A DNA stretch of 25,471 bases, from contig CAJVPJ010000425.1 of assembly GCA_910592205.1 (NCBI GenBank), positions 1 through 25,471 on the forward strand. The letters run 5' to 3'. The first letter of the stretch is position 1. Every line of letters starts with the position of its first letter. The notes under the pieces were generated by a model. The model had not been told where the DNA came from. It was given only the letters and a program-made list of their open reading frames with translations, and made no database searches. The position numbers and the translations under genes are program-made. This document shows positions 22,301 to 25,471 of this stretch, in pieces. The stretch is from Paraglomus occultum (taxonomy: Eukaryota; Glomeromycota; Glomeromycetes; Paraglomerales; Paraglomeraceae).

Positions 22301-23308
22301 TCTATCATCGATAACAATATAATCCGTATTCTTTAAGACTAGCTCTACTCCATAACCACTGAGATACAAATCTTCCCTTTTTTGTACGGATGGTGGTTTG
22401 TACCTTAATACATATGAAGCAAAATCACGTTCGACCAGAGTCGATATATAACTGTGTAATAGTGAAAATTCTTGGGATAGATCCTCTGTATACAAGATGA
22501 TGATTGGTTTGGATTGGGATGAACTTGTTGGTTGAAAGACATGATCAAATGACAGTAGTTTTGGAGTGTCTGTGGAACTAGCAAATGTTAACATGATGAG
22601 ATGATTCGATATATATATTGAGAATATGAGATCATCTTGGCTGACGTGATTCCAAAACGCGAACTCTGATCAGGTAGTGAAATCATGAAATACCTCTTTA
22701 ACGTACTGCTAAATTCTGATCCCTCTTCATCAACAATTCTTTTCAGTTCCGAGACAGTACAGGCTTGTTTCCCGTACCAATCAGCCCACACTTTGCAATT
22801 AGGATTAAATGTATCATTATCCGCTAGAGCCGGTAATACGGCAGTCTCATAATATTGATAATAAGCCTGAATTGTAGGCGCAGCCGTGCTAAGAGAGAGA
22901 GATAACTCGAACACAGACTTTGCTGAAGGATCAGATAGAAACTGCTTCGAAGTAATTATATCAAAAACATCATAATAAATTTTGGCGTGTTCAGTGCGAG
23001 GCCCAAAGTCATGAATATCACTACGAATTATTTCATTAATAAGCGGAAGATATGCCGACGAATTTTCACGAGACACAGTTTCACTAAAAAGGTTTAAGAC
23101 AATTTTATTATAAAGACCCATGAGAGAAACAAAAAGATGATACTAACTAATATATGTCTTACACTATTTCTAACAGGATACTGGGTGCATTCCAAGATGC
23201 TTTCAACAAAGTTCTAAGAGGTGGTGCTTCAGTACTCCAAATCACAGGTAACAATACACAATACGATAACGCTATCCATGGACTTTTAAGTTGCCATTTA
23301 GCAAACAT
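16376..23308 (-). CDS. UDP-glucose:glycoprotein glucosyltransferase
   Basis: This ER-lumen folding sensor re-glucosylates misfolded N-glycoproteins for another calnexin cycle. I read 23 exons: 23308-23163, 23083-22694, 22577-22288, 22216-22079, 22004-21776, 21691-21451, 21367-21181, 21079-21003, 20920-20669, 20544-20485, 20302-20116, 20017-19917, 19843-19469, 19389-19253, 19174-19037, 18943-18844, 18775-18645, 18572-17994, 17906-17732, 17663-17554, 17290-17057, 16968-16737, 16645-16376. They join in frame to 1592 aa, a normal length. Residues 1 to about 27 are a signal peptide; the thioredoxin-like sensor domains follow ([34 protein letters not shown]), then the beta-rich region ([17 protein letters not shown], about 1157-1173). 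The GT24 catalytic domain (about 1264-1545) has the DxD motif FVDADQ (1367-1372), [10 protein letters not shown] and NLDQDLPNN (1461-1469). The protein ends in HDEL. Introns 13 and 20 have GC donors. Domain identity is certain; the least sure borders are of introns 2 and 10. Confidence 0.95.
17291..17553 (-). other. GC-AG intron 20 of the UGGT gene (263 nt)
   Basis: It begins GCAAGTATT, the textbook GC-type donor, and ends TTTCTAG. Joining GG to G gives the uninterrupted catalytic sequence [18 protein letters not shown], conserved in the family, so the border is well fixed. It is the longest intron of the gene. Confidence 0.85.
19390..19468 (-). other. GC-AG intron 13 of the UGGT gene (79 nt)
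   Basis: The donor is AGG|GCACGT and the acceptor TTTCAG. It joins SFIVINGR to [11 protein letters not shown], the conserved V-x-NGR-x-x-GP motif at the end of a thioredoxin-like domain. The nearby GT dinucleotide would put the next exon out of frame. Confidence 0.75.
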
Positions 23309-23545
23309 CTTACTTTGCGTCAACCTACAAGCGAAAAAAAACAAATCGATGATAGAAAATGTGACGTTTCCAAGCGCTCATATGATTGGATGATCAAAAA
23401 ATGACGCGATACTAAGAGAATGTTCATGTACAAACAATAAAATATGCGTTAAATCACATGTACACGTGTACGTTCTTGTCACACGAAGAAATTCACAAGA
23501 AATTACTTGCCCATTCTCTTGACGTACCGCAGTTGTAATAATTAA
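23309..23545 (-). promoter_or_regulatory. Promoter region of the UGGT gene
   Basis: On the minus strand this holds CCAAT (about 23388-23384), an ACGTCA/TGACGT element (about 23367-23372) resembling CRE/UPRE-type bZIP sites, and a perfect 12-bp palindrome GTACACGTGTAC (23460-23471) with an E-box CACGTG core. TGACGT-like sites would suit control by the unfolded-protein response, which is the expected regulator of UGGT in many fungi, but no spacing rule is met strictly. A pyrimidine run ending CTTGTAG (about 23340) just before the ATG could be the acceptor of a 5'-UTR intron. Confidence 0.35.
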
Positions 23546-23941
23546 ACATGTCGAGTCTCATTATTTAACACAAAAAATAAGGGGTGTGCCAATAAAGACC
23601 TCAAAAACGCCTTTGAAGTTGGAAGCAGCAGTCAAGCAGCGATCAGCGCGCTCAGAGAACGATTGAGGAAAAATATTGACCATTACGGATTGATCCTCAA
23701 GACTTTATGTTCCCATTGGTATCGACAGAAACAAACCCGTAACTGTTTGTCTCAAAAGATGAGTTGGACGTCCCTAAGAAACGCGCCACTAAATATAAAA
23801 GAGCTTTATGTTTTTTGAAACACCCGGTAAGTCATATACCATATCTCTTCCCAATTAGGTTACGTACCATTATCTACCTATCCATCCCAATGTCGATTAA
23901 CTATGTTTGTTATTCCATTCCTAGATTTGAGTCTCTGATTC
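23546..23941 (+). pseudogene. Possible coding remnant, unknown family
   Basis: One frame is open from 23546 to 23821 without an ATG near its start (including NKDLKNAFEVGSSSQAAISA, then LRERLRKNIDHYGLILKTL). From about 23750 another frame reads KDELDVPKKRATKYKRALCF, then LKHP, up to a canonical GTAAGT donor at 23829. A TTAAC branch-like motif and a CCTAG acceptor follow about 98 nt on, after which a stop is met. The parts look coding but do not join into one gene with a start. I do not recognise the family. Confidence 0.25.
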
Positions 23942-24233
23942 AAAGCATACTTTGCCTCATGCAATAATGATGTTCAAATTCTAACTATCCTTGTTCATAT
24001 TGTCTCTAAAACAACAATCGCGCATCGTCATTTTCGTCAGAAAAATTTCTCAATTAACTCCATTCAATGTCGTTAATAAATCCGTTACTACATTTTAGCT
24101 TTTGTGACTCGTATCATACATACTGTTAAGAGTCTTGATTTAATTAATGTTTATAACAGTAAAATGGTAAATCTATGTTCGGGACCATTATCTTGAGTAA
24201 GTAATTTGGGTAGACACATTTGCGCCACGGACG
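23942..24233. other. AT-rich spacer
   Basis: Nothing recognised. Confidence 0.4.
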
Positions 24234-24372
24234 GGGTGTCCCACCCTTTTCTTCCGCGCGTGTTCTAAAAGATTGAAGTGAAATAAATCGCTTCAATCAA
24301 AAATTTGGAGGACAAATAAGATTGTCCTGCAAATTGAATTACTAGCTCCACGCGACCGGCTCGTTAGCGAGC
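24234..24372. other. Cluster of four hairpins
   Basis: Stem-loops in order are GGGTG/CACCC (24234-24246, 3-nt loop), GATTGAAG/CTTCAATC (24271-24298, 12-nt loop), a 14-bp stem with one mismatch, AATTTGGAGGACAA/TTGTCCTGCAAATT (24302-24335, 6-nt loop), and GCTCG/CGAGC (24359-24372, 4-nt TTAG loop). Together they cover much of a 139-nt, relatively GC-rich stretch. This could be a structured RNA, the subterminal end of a Helitron-like or other mobile element, or the 3' region of the neighbouring minus-strand gene. Confidence 0.45.
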
Positions 24373-24426
24373 GTCCCCACGGTTCCTCGCACATCTTAGA
24401 AACCTCAAACTCCGTTTACTTAAATA

Positions 24427-24801
24427 CTAAGCTTGGTTTGGTGGCATTAATGGTGGTCGCGAGGTTGATCCTACCATCGCCGCCGTGTGCTCCCTAATAC
24501 CATCAAAAAAATAAATAAGTATTGTGTCATAGTATTCAACAAACAGTTTTGATAGTCGTCGCAGCCGAAAGAGTATCTCGACAGTTTTCAGTACGGAGTT
24601 ATATATTTGCACCTCTACGTGTTTACCAAACCCCGATTTACACCTAACGGGCGACTATTATACAAATTCTTACACAAATTTCCCGTCTTTTAAGAATGTA
24701 ACTCTGTTCGTTTGCCGTCGGAGCCTTCCGCGTCTGCGTCGTTGTCGGTGTACTTCGGCGTTCGACGCGTAAGGAGGGAACGTGAGCAACCAATAAATCA
24801 T
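24427..24801 (-). CDS. Candidate 64-aa basic protein with RVTF motif
   Basis: Coding exons are 24801-24674 and 24493-24427. The 180-nt intron (GTAAGA ... GGTATTAG) is phase 2, and only one of the three frames of the first exon joins the second without a stop. The protein starts MIYWLLTFPPYASNAEVH, continues QRRRRGRLRRQTN and RVTFLKDGKFV, and ends EHTAAMVGSTSRPPLMPPNQ-A. A 58-nt intron (24876-24819, GTAACC ... TTTGCTAG) may lie in the leader, and a TATAAAA box lies at 24953-24947. In the spliced transcript this is the first ATG. The N-terminus is hydrophobic; with a different upstream exon, the codons before the ATG (IGILI) would lengthen it to a membrane helix. RVTF fits the RVxF docking motif of PP1, a short and common pattern. 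Family not recognised. Confidence 0.45.
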
Positions 24802-24946
24802 GATTAGAATTCCAATAACTAGCAAAAAATTTTTTCAGTTCTTTTCAAATTGCCATTCGCCCAGTTGAATGGTTACCGATTCAGCTTTTATCTCAGTGGG
24901 TATGGCGGGTACGGTATGAAAGAGAGCAAAATATGACAAAGATTGG

Positions 24947-24953
24947 TTTTATA
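24947..24953 (-). promoter_or_regulatory. TATA box of the 64-aa candidate
   Basis: TATAAAA on the minus strand is followed by a C/T-rich leader without ATG up to the leader intron at 24876. Confidence 0.45.
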
Positions 24954-25471
24954 CTAGTGGTGGATAGCGTGTTATTGTTTGATAAGCCGTCCTTTGCCGT
25001 ATGTTCACAACATAATTTCTTGTGACAGAATTTTTTTGTTGTACGTTTACGCTTTGGGGAAAGGGAGGTTGGTGTGAAGTGATGAAGCGGCAATGCAATG
25101 GAGAGAACGTGTGTCTATATATATGTGAGAGAAAACGCGTGTCGCGTGTTAGATAACAAATTTAACGATCGCGTCATAGTGCCCTTATAAGTATAAATGT
25201 TGTTATCTATGCAGTAAAAGGTGCCAATAGTAACGCTTAAGCGATATCAATATAACAGATAAGGCAGTGTCCCTGATCACGGAAAATGAGCGGTGAGGCT
25301 CTAGAAAAGACATCCCATTTTGTGCTAAAAAATCCCCGTCAAAGGCATGTTTCAGGACAGCGTGATGTACGTCTATCTTTGGATGTGTCGCTAAAGCGTT
25401 CATTCTCTTTCGCCGTATTAGAGAACAACCACCTAGATACTTCAATAATGGGCAATTGCAAAATTGGTACA
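24954..25471. other. Spacer at the right edge
   Basis: A TATATATA run lies near 25113-25123. A minus frame at 25397-25203 (MNALATHPKIDVHHAVLKHA at its start) has an ATG but no known motif. An earlier, longer exon of the 64-aa candidate could lie here, since a minus frame open over 25093-24893 has no ATG of its own. Confidence 0.35.

Noticed and set aside
1-25471. CRISPR arrays, rRNA genes, bacterial operons or viral genes
   Set aside because: No regularly spaced repeats, rRNA core sequences, Shine-Dalgarno-led gene strings or viral hallmark proteins were seen; gene structure is eukaryotic.

Overview
The window reads as nuclear DNA of an AT-rich, intron-bearing filamentous fungus. Coding sequence is split by short introns, mostly 60-120 nt, with GTAAGT-like donors and YAG acceptors. 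One protein ends in the fungal ER-retention signal HDEL, and a second gene belongs to the fungus-specific Reg1-type regulators of protein phosphatase 1. The dense introns (22 in one gene), long AT-rich spacers full of microsatellites, and a decayed TPR fragment with the consensus seen in arbuscular mycorrhizal fungi make an early-diverging lineage (Mucoromycota, perhaps Glomeromycotina) my best guess. That placement is inference, not proof.

Two genes are secure. On the minus strand at 5529-6843 a two-exon gene encodes a 407-residue Reg1-like regulatory subunit of type-1 phosphatase, with a DUF1752/AreA-like domain, a PP1-docking core, and a promoter whose TATA box lies at 7185-7192. On the minus strand at 16376-23308 a 23-exon gene encodes a full-length (1592 aa) UDP-glucose:glycoprotein glucosyltransferase, the folding sensor of the ER calnexin cycle. 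I could join all 23 exons in frame; two of the 22 introns need GC donors.

Several small or doubtful genes surround these. There is a two-exon candidate whose ATG is split by its intron (2050-2383, plus). A 44-codon ORF with a TATA box lies tail-to-tail with the UGGT gene (16092-16226, plus). A 64-aa basic candidate with its own TATA box and two introns sits at 24427-24801 (minus). A relic of a TPR protein lies at 225-478 (minus).

The rest is spacer. 551-2000 carries two TATA boxes. 2439-3007 is a GC-rich island between AT-rich inverted ends. 4645-4894 is a short segment with 14-bp terminal inverted repeats. The 9-kb stretch between the two main genes has no protein I can recognise, but it holds GT-rich, (ATG)n, purine-only and 27-bp minisatellite repeats. 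24234-24372 holds four closely packed hairpins. Nothing suggests co-regulated clustering. The shared themes are ER glycoprotein quality control (UGGT) and PP1 targeting (Reg1-like, and a possible RVxF motif in the 64-aa candidate), and the latter link is speculative.
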